38,165 nt of DNA from CBDFKQ01 sp965248855 (lineage in GTDB: Bacteria > Bacteroidota > Bacteroidia > Cytophagales > 172606-1): contig CBDFKQ010000019.1 in the NCBI GenBank assembly GCA_965248855.1, positions 1-38,165 of the forward strand, read 5' to 3'. Under the pieces are notes generated by a model that was not told the DNA's origin, did no database searches, and saw only the letters and a program-made list of their open reading frames with translations. This document shows, one piece after another, positions 17,298 to 25,336 of the stretch. Position 1 is the stretch's first letter, and every line of letters begins with the position of its first letter. Made by a program: the position numbers and the translations under genes.

Positions 17298-18359
17298 GTG
17301 ATTACTGGGAACAAAGGAGAGTGGAGTGAGATATATGTCTTATTTAAGCTCTTGGGTGATAAAGAATTATTTTCTGGAGATAAAATTCAAAACATTGTTT
17401 ACCCTATTCTTAAAATACTTCGTGCAGAGCTAAATGGAAATTTTGAATATTCAATTGAAGATGAAATTATTGTAATTTCGGGGAACACTGAAGTTTTAAG
17501 AGTTTCCGTGAATATTTTCAAAGAAAAAGCAAAATATTTGCTGAACCAAATTAAGATTAATCAGGGAACCTTTGCAATATCAGATGTTGAAGACTTTATG
17601 AAAAGCATTAATTGTTTTTCATTAAAAGCCAATTCATCTTCAAAATCAGATATTACAATTGTAATTCATGATCAAAGAACAGGGTTTAAACCGGCGTTAG
17701 GTTTTAGTATAAAATCCCAATTAGGAAATTCTTCTACGCTTTTGAATGCGGGAGAAACAACAAACTTTATTTATAAAATTGTTAATCTATCTTTAAATGA
17801 TCTAGAAATCGAAAACATTAATAACATCTCTACTAAAAGTAAAGTTAAAGATCGTATTTCTTTAATATTTTTAAAGGGAGGTGAATTTGAATTTGTTAAT
17901 ACACAAAAAAATATTTTCAGTAATAATCTTATTTTAATTGACAGTCGATTGCCACAGATTTTATCTAATCTTTTATTGGAGTTTTATTCTTCAAACTCAT
18001 CAGACATAGAGAGTTTAATAAAAACAATAGAAATGAAAAATCCTTTAGATTTTGATGTTTCAAGTAAACATTTGTTTTACAGTTATAAAATCAAACATTT
18101 ACTTATTGAAATAGCCCTAGGTATGATGCCTTCTAAAGTATGGGCTGGTCAATATGATGCGACAGGCGGATATTTGGTTGTGAAAAATAATGGAGATATT
18201 CTATGCTATCATATCTACAATAAAAACGATTTTGAAAATTATTTATTTAAAAATACAAAACTTGATACAGCAAGCAGTTCAAGACATGGATTTGGCATAA
18301 TTTACAAAGAAAATAATGAACTTTATTTTAAATTAAACTTACAAATTCGCTTTAAATAA
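17298..18359 (+). CDS. HpaII family type II restriction endonuclease
   Basis: A 353-residue protein matching the R.HpaII family (CCGG). Family segments seen: GNKGEWSEIYVLFKLLGD at the N-terminus, the central SDITIVIHDQ ... GFSIKSQLGNSSTLLNAGETTNFIY, likely the catalytic core, and SRHGFGIIYKENNELYFKLNLQIRFK at the end. I chose GTG at 17298, one base after the methyltransferase stop, because it puts the conserved GNKGEWSE four residues in; TTG at 17283 (358 residues, 14-nt overlap) is the alternative. Either way translation is coupled to the methylase. No controller (C) protein gene is present, so timing of methylation before cutting may depend on gene order and weak initiation at the non-ATG start. 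Confidence 0.9.
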   Translation: MITGNKGEWSEIYVLFKLLGDKELFSGDKIQNIVYPILKILRAELNGNFEYSIEDEIIVISGNTEVLRVSVNIFKEKAKYLLNQIKINQGTFAISDVEDFMKSINCFSLKANSSSKSDITIVIHDQRTGFKPALGFSIKSQLGNSSTLLNAGETTNFIYKIVNLSLNDLEIENINNISTKSKVKDRISLIFLKGGEFEFVNTQKNIFSNNLILIDSRLPQILSNLLLEFYSSNSSDIESLIKTIEMKNPLDFDVSSKHLFYSYKIKHLLIEIALGMMPSKVWAGQYDATGGYLVVKNNGDILCYHIYNKNDFENYLFKNTKLDTASSSRHGFGIIYKENNELYFKLNLQIRFK

Positions 18360-18441
18360 GTCTATACATTTAGTTAAGACTATAATTCAATTATACATCA
18401 TAGGATCAGAAGATGTAAAAATTTCTAATTGGGTTTTTCTT

Positions 18442-18504
18442 AAAAAAGAACTGTGTTTAATAATAGTATCAAAAAGATAATATTATTAAACACAGTTCTT
18501 TTTT
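18442..18504. terminator. Long bidirectional terminator after the restriction gene
   Basis: Perfect 24-bp inverted repeat (AAAAAAGAACTGTG... / ...CACAGTTCTTTTTT) with a 15-nt spacer that can itself pair (TATC/GATA). It ends transcription of the restriction operon and of the convergent YceI gene. Confidence 0.9.
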
Positions 18505-18527
18505 ATCTATTCTTATACTATTAAGTT

Positions 18528-19073
18528 TTATGCTTTCTTTAATAATTGAATATTAGCAAGCACTTTTACCTCATCACTTAACACTGCCCCGCCTGCTTCT
18601 GTTAATGCACCCCACGTTAAGCCAAAATCTTTACGGTTAATTACTCCGTTTACTTCAAAACCGGCCTTAATTCGACTATAAGGATCTGTAACAACTCCTC
18701 CATGCTCAACTTTTAATTCAACAGCTTTGGTTACTCCTTTTAATGTTAAGTTTCCTTTTAAAATAAAATCTTCACCACTGCCTTTAATAAAAGAAGTAGA
18801 TTCGAAATGAAGTTTTGGAAATTTATCGACAGCAAAAAAATCATCCGCTTTCAAGTGTTGATCCCTGTCTGCATTATTTGTACTTATAGAGTTGATATCA
18901 GCTTCAAAAATAATTTTACTGTCACTAAAATTTTCACCGGCTTCAACCGTTCCTGAAAAGTTTGTGAAATTACCTGTTACTGTTGAAATCACAAGGTGCT
19001 TAACCTTAAATTGAATTTCTGAATGAGCAGCATCTATTGCCCAAGTTGTTTTGTTCTGAGTTGACGTTTCCAT
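18528..19073 (-). CDS. YceI family protein (cytoplasmic form)
   Basis: A 181-residue lipocalin-like beta-barrel of the YceI family, whose members bind long polyisoprenoids or other amphiphiles. Markers: WAIDAAHSEIQFKVKHLVISTVTG at the N-terminus, FSGTVEAG, INSISTNNADRDQHLKADDFF, FPKLHFEST, and the C-terminal INRKDFGLTWG. E. coli YceI is exported, but this one starts METSTQNKTTW with no signal peptide, so it probably stays in the cytoplasm. It is a single gene; the terminator at 18442-18504 lies just beyond its 3' end. Confidence 0.94.
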   Translation of the reverse strand: METSTQNKTTWAIDAAHSEIQFKVKHLVISTVTGNFTNFSGTVEAGENFSDSKIIFEADINSISTNNADRDQHLKADDFFAVDKFPKLHFESTSFIKGSGEDFILKGNLTLKGVTKAVELKVEHGGVVTDPYSRIKAGFEVNGVINRKDFGLTWGALTEAGGAVLSDEVKVLANIQLLKKA

Positions 19074-19177
19074 TTTTTATGATGTTTAAATAAAAAATAT
19101 ATTTAATTCGTATTACAACTACCTAAAAATCAAGAAAAAAGTTCGGTGTTGGAACATTTAATTTTTGTTAAATATAT

Positions 19178-20131
19178 TTATGCAGCAGCACGCCTCAAAC
19201 GATCATTAATTGCCCTTCCTAAATCTATTTCCGGAAGAAGTTCTGCAAAAATTATATCAACATTAAAATTATCCAACTTACGTAATGCCGAAAATAAATT
19301 TCTGGCTGCTTCCGAAAAATCTGAAGTGGATGACAGGATAACTTGATTTTCTTTTGGAATTTTATCCAAATAATTATTAAAAGCCAATACACCTATTTGC
19401 TCCGGCGTATATTTTTCCGACAAAATATTAAAATCATTTATAAATAATTTTTTACGGGGAGAATAATGACTTTTTAACATCCCGGGAGCCTTGGGATTTG
19501 AAGAAGAAAGGTGAATCGTTTTAATTTTTCCAATTACTTTTTCAATTTCTTCTAAACTTATTCCTCCTAAACGGTAAACGACCGGCTGGCCTTCTTCAAA
19601 ACCAATTATTGTTGATTCAATTCCGATTTTAGCTTCCCCGCCATCCAAAATATAAGAAATTTTAGTGCCTAATTGTTGGTTTACATGGAATGCACTTGTT
19701 GGGCTTATGTACCCGAAAGGGTTTGCACTTGGTGCGGCAAGAGGAAAATTTAAATTTTTTAAAAGTTCTAACGAAAGAGGATGGTTTGGAATTCTTACTG
19801 CTACTTTATCCATCCCTGCAGTAACCAAATCAGGAATAACTTCTTTTTTATTTAGTAGCAGCGTAAGAGAACCGGGCATAAACTTTTGAGCTAAATCAAA
19901 AGCTTTTCCGGGAATTTCTGTTACCCATTCTTCGATTTTTTCTATGTTATATGTATGGATTATTAACGGATCAAAATGCGGCCTGTTTTTAACTGAAAAG
20001 ATTTCGGCAACCGCAATTTCAGAAAATGCATTTCCTGCCAAACCATAAACCGTTTCTGTAGGAATTGCTACAAGTTGATCGTTTTCTAAAAGCGTTTTTG
20101 CTTTAAAAATATCTTCACCAATTATTGCCAT
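19178..20131 (-). CDS. tsaC: L-threonylcarbamoyladenylate synthase (Sua5-type TsaC)
   Basis: Makes threonylcarbamoyl-AMP from Thr, bicarbonate and ATP for t6A37 modification of ANN-decoding tRNAs. The N-terminal YrdC-like domain has IPTETVYGLAGNA (about 23-35), KNRPHFDPLIIH, PGSLTLLL and APSANPFG. At 317 residues it also has the C-terminal SUA5 domain, introduced by the hinge KAPGMLKSHYSPRK, so it is the longer Sua5 form and not the short TsaC. The stop follows DLGRAINDRLRRAAA, the conserved C-terminal motif, so the gene is full-length. A minus-strand promoter element lies just upstream. Confidence 0.96.
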   Translation of the reverse strand: MAIIGEDIFKAKTLLENDQLVAIPTETVYGLAGNAFSEIAVAEIFSVKNRPHFDPLIIHTYNIEKIEEWVTEIPGKAFDLAQKFMPGSLTLLLNKKEVIPDLVTAGMDKVAVRIPNHPLSLELLKNLNFPLAAPSANPFGYISPTSAFHVNQQLGTKISYILDGGEAKIGIESTIIGFEEGQPVVYRLGGISLEEIEKVIGKIKTIHLSSSNPKAPGMLKSHYSPRKKLFINDFNILSEKYTPEQIGVLAFNNYLDKIPKENQVILSSTSDFSEAARNLFSALRKLDNFNVDIIFAELLPEIDLGRAINDRLRRAAA

Positions 20132-20148
20132 TTTATCTAATTAAATGG

Positions 20149-20156
20149 CAAAATTA
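20149..20156 (-). promoter_or_regulatory. Candidate -7 promoter element for tsaC
   Basis: CAAAATTA on the plus strand reads TAATTTTG on the minus strand (TAnnTTTG). It would give a very short leader of about 10 nt. Confidence 0.4.
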
Positions 20157-20230
20157 GCTTTCTTTATTACTATTTAACAATAAATTTATTTATTAACTGA
20201 TGTTACGCGTTAAATTATACCTTTAATATC

Positions 20231-20363
20231 TTTTAATCTGTGATTTTTATTTTGTCTGCATCACGGATTTAAATGGATTTCGGGATTTCACTGATTTTTT
20301 CTTTTTTTCCAGTGCAATCCTTTAATCTTTTTAATCCGTGATTCTTATTTTTTGTCTGCATCA
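20231..20363. repeat. Pair of ~33-bp imperfect direct repeats
   Basis: Copies at about 20231-20263 and 20329-20363 share the pattern TTTAATC(T/C)GTGATT(T/C)TTATTTT(TT)GTCTGCATCA. The DNA between them (ATCACGGATTTAAATGGATT, then GGATTTCACTGATTTTTT) repeats shorter 'ACGGATT/ACTGATT' words. Such 'CACGGATT' arrays occur as intergenic repeats in Bacteroidota. Their function is unknown. Confidence 0.65.
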
Positions 20364-20453
20364 GACCATCTCCTAATTAAAATTGATTTGTTTAACACAA
20401 TTATTATCCATATTTATAAAACTTTATCAAGCAAAATAATAAAATAAATTTTT

Positions 20454-20530
20454 GGGGCTTGCCTGCGGCCCGGGCTTTACATTCCAATATTTTTGTTCGT
20501 ACCTTACAAAGGATTTCCACTTCAATCCTG
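20454..20530. repeat. G+C-rich REP-like intergenic unit
   Basis: An isolated G+C-rich block (GGGGCTTGCCTGCGGCCCGGGC) containing the palindrome GCCCGGGC (20468-20475), followed by TTCCAATATTTTTG, an 11-nt spacer and CAAAGGATTTCCACTTCAATCC. From memory this order (GGCCCGGGCT, a TTTTTG/CAAA(A)GGAT pair, CAATCC) matches a dispersed repeat seen in many Bacteroidota genomes. That recollection has not been checked by search. Confidence 0.5.
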
Positions 20531-20691
20531 AAGCAAAAAAAAGAAAAATTTCAGTATATCAATGATTTAAAAAATTAAGAAAGAACGGCCATTCATCTGA
20601 ACAAAACGTGAATAACAATAAGTAAAAATTACGGAAACCGATTTTGCGTAAAATCAGTTATTAAATTTTAAAAGTATTCTTTTCTCTAACA

Positions 20692-20748
20692 AAAATTGCT
20701 TTATTTAAATAAAACCTATAATTGATTTTATTTAAACAAAGCAATTTT
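20692..20748 (-). terminator. Hairpin terminator of the DUF5686 gene
   Basis: 23-nt arms AAAATTGCTTTATTTAAATAAAA / TTTTATTTAAACAAAGCAATTTT pair with one mismatch over an 11-nt loop. It lies just beyond the 3' end of the minus-strand gene at 20796. Confidence 0.75.
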
Positions 20749-20795
20749 ATCTGATAGATGCTATTTATGCGTAACATCAGTTACAAAAATAGATA

Positions 20796-23306
20796 TTAAA
20801 ATTTAAATTGCGTTGAAACCTTTACTCCGAAGGTTGAAGCACCGGGAGAGTTGCGATAAGTGAGCCTGTGTACAAAATCTAATCTTACAAACTTAAAAAT
20901 GTTTTCAATTCCATAACTCACTTCAACGTAAGGTACATTAGATAAAGAATTAAAACCATCAATCTTTTTTCCGTCTACCCGGTCCGGAATAATTATACGA
21001 TTTTCCGATCTTACACTACCCCACAGCACATCACTACTTGCAACAAACCTCCATTTAAGTTTACGAATAAGTGGCAGGCGATTAAAAAATACACCTTCAA
21101 AATGATGTTCATATTTAATTGATGCATAAGTATCGCTCACAAATTCAAAAAAATTCATCAAATTAAAAGTTTGAGCATTATAAAAAAACGATTGATTACC
21201 TTTATGAACAAATAATAATGGATAAGGTACTTGAGAAGGCACATAACCTGCATTAATATTATAAGTAGCCCTGCCTAATGTACCCATCTGTAAATTCTGA
21301 TATGCATTAAAACCGAGTTTTATATAATTAAAATCACTGTTAAAAACTCCTTTTACGCCAAAGGTGTATGAAAACGTAAGTACGGGAAGTTTTTTGGTAC
21401 CTATGCTGAACCTTTCATTTTCACTGTATATGAATGTTTCGTTCTTTGAAATACGTGTTTCGCCTGATATTTCACCGGTTTGAAACCTGTAATTTACATT
21501 GGTTGTATTATCGGAGTTTAAATTTTCAAAGTAAGCAAAAGTAAAATTACCGACAGGATTAAAATCAAAATAACGAAACCTGAACGATTGCCTTAAACCT
21601 TTTTTAATATCTGTAGTAAAGTATAATTGATAATCGTTCCTTAAAAATGGCCTTCGCATGGTACCATATCTGGTAGAAACAACAAAAAGATTATTGTCAA
21701 TTAAATCATCTGTCATCCTCCCTACTTGTTCAAGATCGTGTTTATATTTAATGCCAATTATTGTCCATGGTTTTCGATCGATTAAATAATGAACTTGAGC
21801 GTCGTATTTAAATTTCCGGTCTTTTGTACCGTATGCCAAATAACCATTTAAAATCCATTTTTTGCTAAAATTTATATTGGATTTAAAGCCTGCCCTAAAC
21901 CTTGCACCTTCTATATCATTATAAGCAAATATTAAGGCATATGGCCCATAATCGAATTTACCTATTCTTTTATATCCATATGTAATGATGTTTGCAATTT
22001 CAATATATGTTTTAACCATTGGTATGTTCTTTACAGAATCAATAATTTTATAAACATTCCGCTCGGTTCCGCTTAATGTATCATGCCGATGGATATCCCA
22101 ATAATTATTTTCAAACTTTCCTGCATTTTCGTCCAGATCAATAACCTCGTCGAAAAATTTTAATGGCTTTGGTTTATTTACAATTATGTTTTTATTGGAT
22201 GTATAAAATTTTGCCAACATGCCCGGAGATCCTTTTGTCAGTTCCGCAACATTAATTAATACTCTCGACTTCGAAGGCAACCATGGCCCTGCTTCAGTCT
22301 GTAATAATTCCTGCTGAATTTTTAATTGTTCGATAAAATTAATATTGGCACTCTTCCCTATAGAAACATTAATTTGAACCAATGCGAAGCTTTTACTGTC
22401 TATCCAAATTGTTCCCGAAAAGGCAAGATCCTGAACTCTTTTTGGTTCTATATCAATTTTATAGCACCAATAATTATTTATTGATAAACTATCCATTAAA
22501 TAATATTTGTAATATCCTTTCCAACCATCTGCAAGGGGTGAAACAAAATCTTTATTTAGGATACTCAACCAATTTTTATAAAAATCATATTGTTGAAAGG
22601 ATGACCCTATAAATTGCGAAACAGTACTTCCATCAGTAACAGCCAAACCTGCAACTTTAGATTTTAAAATATTTTCTTTCCGTTTTTCGGGTTTATTTAA
22701 ATAATAATATTGGGAAATGGATTCTGAAATAAAAATAGGAACAATTGGTTTTCCATTTTCACCTTCCAAATGTTGAATACTATCAACAACCGTAATAATT
22801 TTTTTATATAATTTCTGCTTTTTTATCCCGTTTGAAAAATTATCAACATCAAATTCTGTTTTAGTATACACTTCACATTCATATGCAGATAATGATTTAA
22901 TAGAATTTTGGGGTTTGTGTTTTATTACTTCTCGCATAATGGGATATGCAGGATCTTCTACAAAAACAATTTTCACTTCCTGCAATTTTGTTTCGGAAGA
23001 TTCTAATTGAAAATCAATATTTTGAAGGGGTGAATTTTTTATGGCAGGCTTTGTAAAACTTTTGTATCCTACATAAGAAGCTGTTAAAGAATCATTAACA
23101 TTTACTGTCTGAAGTTTATAATATCCGTCAAAATCTGTAACAGTGCCTATCGTAGTACCTCTAAAACTTAGGCTTACAAATGGCATTGCCTCTCCGGTTG
23201 AGGCATCGGTAACCCTGCCTTTAATTGTTTTTAACTGAGCAAAAAGATTTAAACCGCTTGTAAAGAAAAGAAAAAAAAGAAAAAAAGATTTATCTGTAAT
23301 CCTCAC
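20796..23306 (-). CDS. DUF5686 outer-membrane protein with CarboxypepD_reg-like N-terminal domain
   Basis: An 836-residue exported protein: signal peptide MRITDKSFFLFFLFFTSGLNLFAQ, then a CarboxypepD_reg-like (Ig-like) domain at about 25-110 (IKGRVTDASTGEAMPFVSL ... GTVTDFDGYYKL ... YVGYKSF), a long middle region starting MREVIKHKPQNSIKSLSAYECEVYTK, and a C-terminal half dominated by alternating aromatic strands ending VKVSTQFKF. The terminal Phe and strand pattern indicate an outer-membrane beta-barrel. This is the DUF5686 architecture, common and often multi-copy in Bacteroidota; the function is unknown. It lacks a TonB-box/plug, so it is not a SusC transporter. It is single-gene, with a promoter element at 23366-23373 and a terminator at 20692-20748. 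Confidence 0.9.
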   Translation of the reverse strand: MRITDKSFFLFFLFFTSGLNLFAQLKTIKGRVTDASTGEAMPFVSLSFRGTTIGTVTDFDGYYKLQTVNVNDSLTASYVGYKSFTKPAIKNSPLQNIDFQLESSETKLQEVKIVFVEDPAYPIMREVIKHKPQNSIKSLSAYECEVYTKTEFDVDNFSNGIKKQKLYKKIITVVDSIQHLEGENGKPIVPIFISESISQYYYLNKPEKRKENILKSKVAGLAVTDGSTVSQFIGSSFQQYDFYKNWLSILNKDFVSPLADGWKGYYKYYLMDSLSINNYWCYKIDIEPKRVQDLAFSGTIWIDSKSFALVQINVSIGKSANINFIEQLKIQQELLQTEAGPWLPSKSRVLINVAELTKGSPGMLAKFYTSNKNIIVNKPKPLKFFDEVIDLDENAGKFENNYWDIHRHDTLSGTERNVYKIIDSVKNIPMVKTYIEIANIITYGYKRIGKFDYGPYALIFAYNDIEGARFRAGFKSNINFSKKWILNGYLAYGTKDRKFKYDAQVHYLIDRKPWTIIGIKYKHDLEQVGRMTDDLIDNNLFVVSTRYGTMRRPFLRNDYQLYFTTDIKKGLRQSFRFRYFDFNPVGNFTFAYFENLNSDNTTNVNYRFQTGEISGETRISKNETFIYSENERFSIGTKKLPVLTFSYTFGVKGVFNSDFNYIKLGFNAYQNLQMGTLGRATYNINAGYVPSQVPYPLLFVHKGNQSFFYNAQTFNLMNFFEFVSDTYASIKYEHHFEGVFFNRLPLIRKLKWRFVASSDVLWGSVRSENRIIIPDRVDGKKIDGFNSLSNVPYVEVSYGIENIFKFVRLDFVHRLTYRNSPGASTFGVKVSTQFKF

Positions 23307-23365
23307 AATTTAATTAAATAAGAAAGTTTTTATCTAAAAAAATAAATTTCTAGCATATAATAAAT

Positions 23366-23373
23366 CAAAGATA
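23366..23373 (-). promoter_or_regulatory. Candidate -7 promoter element for the DUF5686 gene
   Basis: CAAAGATA on the plus strand reads TATCTTTG on the minus strand (TAnnTTTG), about 60 nt before the ATG at 23306. No clear -33 box. Confidence 0.5.
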
Positions 23374-23566
23374 TATATTTAGAAATGATTTACAGGCAGT
23401 CAATCTTGATTTATTGATGTAGGATAAGTAAACTTTTTTATATTAATGCTTTAATACAAAAAATTGTTTTTAGATTAATATATTGTAAAATTATTTATAA
23501 CGATGCTTTGTTTTAGCAAAGATGACATCTTATCGTAAATTATTTTGCTTAACCTCATATTAAATA

Positions 23567-25207
23567 TTAAATATTTTTTCTCGGAGCGTTTAGTTCATTT
23601 CTTATTGCTTCTATTTCAAGTTTGTGGCGGTGTATTAATTCTTTTTCTTGTCGCCGAAGTTGCTCCTGAGTGGCATGGAGTTCTTCAACGGTTTGTCGCA
23701 TTTCTTCTTCCTGAGACTTCATAATCTCACTATTCTCCCGGGCTTCGGTTAATAAGGTTTTAGTAACAGTATTTATTTTGAGGTTTGATATCGAAGCTGC
23801 AATGTTTTCTCCGATTTTAAGTGCAAAATTAATTTCATAGTCGGTAAATTTTTTGAATGAAGCAATTTCAATAGCTCCATATACTTTATCATTATAAATT
23901 AATGGTAATATTAAAAGACAATTTGGTTTAATGCCTCCCATCCCTGAAGTTATATTTATATAATTATTGGGAATATCTGTTAAATAAATATAATCCTTTT
24001 CTAAAACAGCTTCGCCCAATAAACCTTCTCCAACTATCACTTTTTTATGCAAATATTTTTTCCTTTCAAAGGCATAACATGCTTTTAATTCAATTACATC
24101 ACCATCACTCTCTTCCATTAATTCAAAAATAGAACCCTGGTTACCGTGTAAATAATTTACTGCAAAAGCAATTATTTTATCATAAAATACATTTTCTTCA
24201 CTTTGATATTTACCCAGTAATTCACTTATTTCAGCCAAACCTGTATTAAACCAATCACGATTACGATCTTCAACCTGTGCTGCCTTAAGGCTGTTCTTCA
24301 TTTCATTTAATGCCTTTCCAAGCACATCACCTTCACTAAAAATACGCAGGTCTTTTTCATATATACGTTGACCAATTGAAATAGCAAAATCAGTTTTTGC
24401 CTTTAAGTTTTTAATTAAGTCGGATATTGAATTATTAATTTTTCCTATTTCGTCTTTTCTGTCTTCAACATTTACATCGTTAAGTTCGCCTTTACCTGCA
24501 AGTTCAATTACATTTTGTAATCTGTTAATTGGGCTTGTTATAAAAATATTATTAAAGTTAGTTCCAACAATACCTACAATAATTACAGAAACTATAATCA
24601 CAAATATAGAAGCATAAATTAGATAATAAGAAACTGATTTATTATCGGATAATTCAAACTTTCTTGCTTCTAATCTACCTTGTACCAAGTTATATTTATT
24701 AATAGAAAGATTATGTAGAGAATCAATTTTACTGTTATAAATATTTGTAGCTTTATCACCGGCGGAACTGTCACTGTTTATTCCATTACCGGATAATGTA
24801 TTAATAATTGCCTTTTCATATTGAATTAATATTTTTGTGTTTTTAAAAAAACCTTTTAAATTTTTTTTTAAAGAATCATCTTCTATGTAATTTTTCACAA
24901 TAGATGTGATTTCATTTTCGCTGTTTTTTAATTCAATTTTATCAATTGCTAAAATCCTATCCTTGTCTTTCCTGTCGGGTTGAGAAACCCAAGCCTTTGA
25001 AAGTTTAACTGATTCGTGTACCAATGAGTTAAAATCTCTGAATTTAATAATAAGATTTGTATTAGACTGTGCTGTTTCTTCATCAATTGTTTTTAATTTT
25101 TGCAAATTGAAAAACACTACTAAACCGCAAAGGACAGTTACAAACATAATTATTACATAGCCCGAAGCAAATTTTTGTGATAATGGAAGATTTGAAATAT
25201 AACTCAT
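23567..25207 (-). CDS. Membrane sensor protein: 4-helix periplasmic domain, HAMP, GAF, C-terminal coiled coil
   Basis: 546 residues. TM1 at about 14-32, a helical periplasmic region of ~160 residues (MCP-type four-helix-bundle character), TM2 at about 192-215, a HAMP-like segment (SPINRLQNVIELAGKGEL ... DEIGKINNSISDLI), a GAF domain at about 325-470 (WFNTGLAEISELL ... GSIFELM ... IVGEGLLGEAVLEKDYIYL ... IYNDKVYGAIEIAS), then a coiled coil with SQEEEMRQTVEELHATQEQLRRQEKE. No histidine-kinase, PP2C, GGDEF or MCP signalling domain follows, so the output must go through the coiled coil or a partner. It is a paralogue of the gene at 27979, with strong similarity through the GAF and coiled coil. 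The DctA-type transporter lies 130 nt upstream on the same strand. Confidence 0.88.
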   Translation of the reverse strand: MSYISNLPLSQKFASGYVIIMFVTVLCGLVVFFNLQKLKTIDEETAQSNTNLIIKFRDFNSLVHESVKLSKAWVSQPDRKDKDRILAIDKIELKNSENEITSIVKNYIEDDSLKKNLKGFFKNTKILIQYEKAIINTLSGNGINSDSSAGDKATNIYNSKIDSLHNLSINKYNLVQGRLEARKFELSDNKSVSYYLIYASIFVIIVSVIIVGIVGTNFNNIFITSPINRLQNVIELAGKGELNDVNVEDRKDEIGKINNSISDLIKNLKAKTDFAISIGQRIYEKDLRIFSEGDVLGKALNEMKNSLKAAQVEDRNRDWFNTGLAEISELLGKYQSEENVFYDKIIAFAVNYLHGNQGSIFELMEESDGDVIELKACYAFERKKYLHKKVIVGEGLLGEAVLEKDYIYLTDIPNNYINITSGMGGIKPNCLLILPLIYNDKVYGAIEIASFKKFTDYEINFALKIGENIAASISNLKINTVTKTLLTEARENSEIMKSQEEEMRQTVEELHATQEQLRRQEKELIHRHKLEIEAIRNELNAPRKNI

Positions 25208-25336
25208 ACCTTAAAAAAAGTGATTTATTTAATTTTAAAGTCCAATATAAATTTATTTTGCAATTAATACTATACTGCCGTTGGCATTATAACGGATGAT
25301 TTATAAATAAAACCGGTTAATATTTAAAAAATTACT

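Larger units (their letters stand above)
20194..20783. mobile_element. Gene-free island bounded by 15-bp perfect inverted repeats (IS remnant or MITE-like)
   Basis: TAACTGATGTTACGC at 20194-20208 is repeated in inverted orientation as GCGTAACATCAGTTA at 20769-20783. A third copy with one mismatch (GCGTAAAATCAGTTA) sits inside at 20646-20660 in the right-end orientation. The 590 bp between tsaC and the DUF5686 gene hold no ORF. They hold direct repeats, a G+C-rich repeat unit and a 23-bp hairpin, listed separately. Terminal inverted repeats round non-coding DNA suggest a decayed insertion sequence or a non-autonomous element, perhaps two nested insertions. I found no target-site duplication, and the family is not identified. 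Confidence 0.5.

Noticed and set aside
20132..20795. CRISPR array suggested by repeated words
   Set aside because: Only two imperfect direct copies with unequal flanks, no regular spacers and no cas genes nearby.
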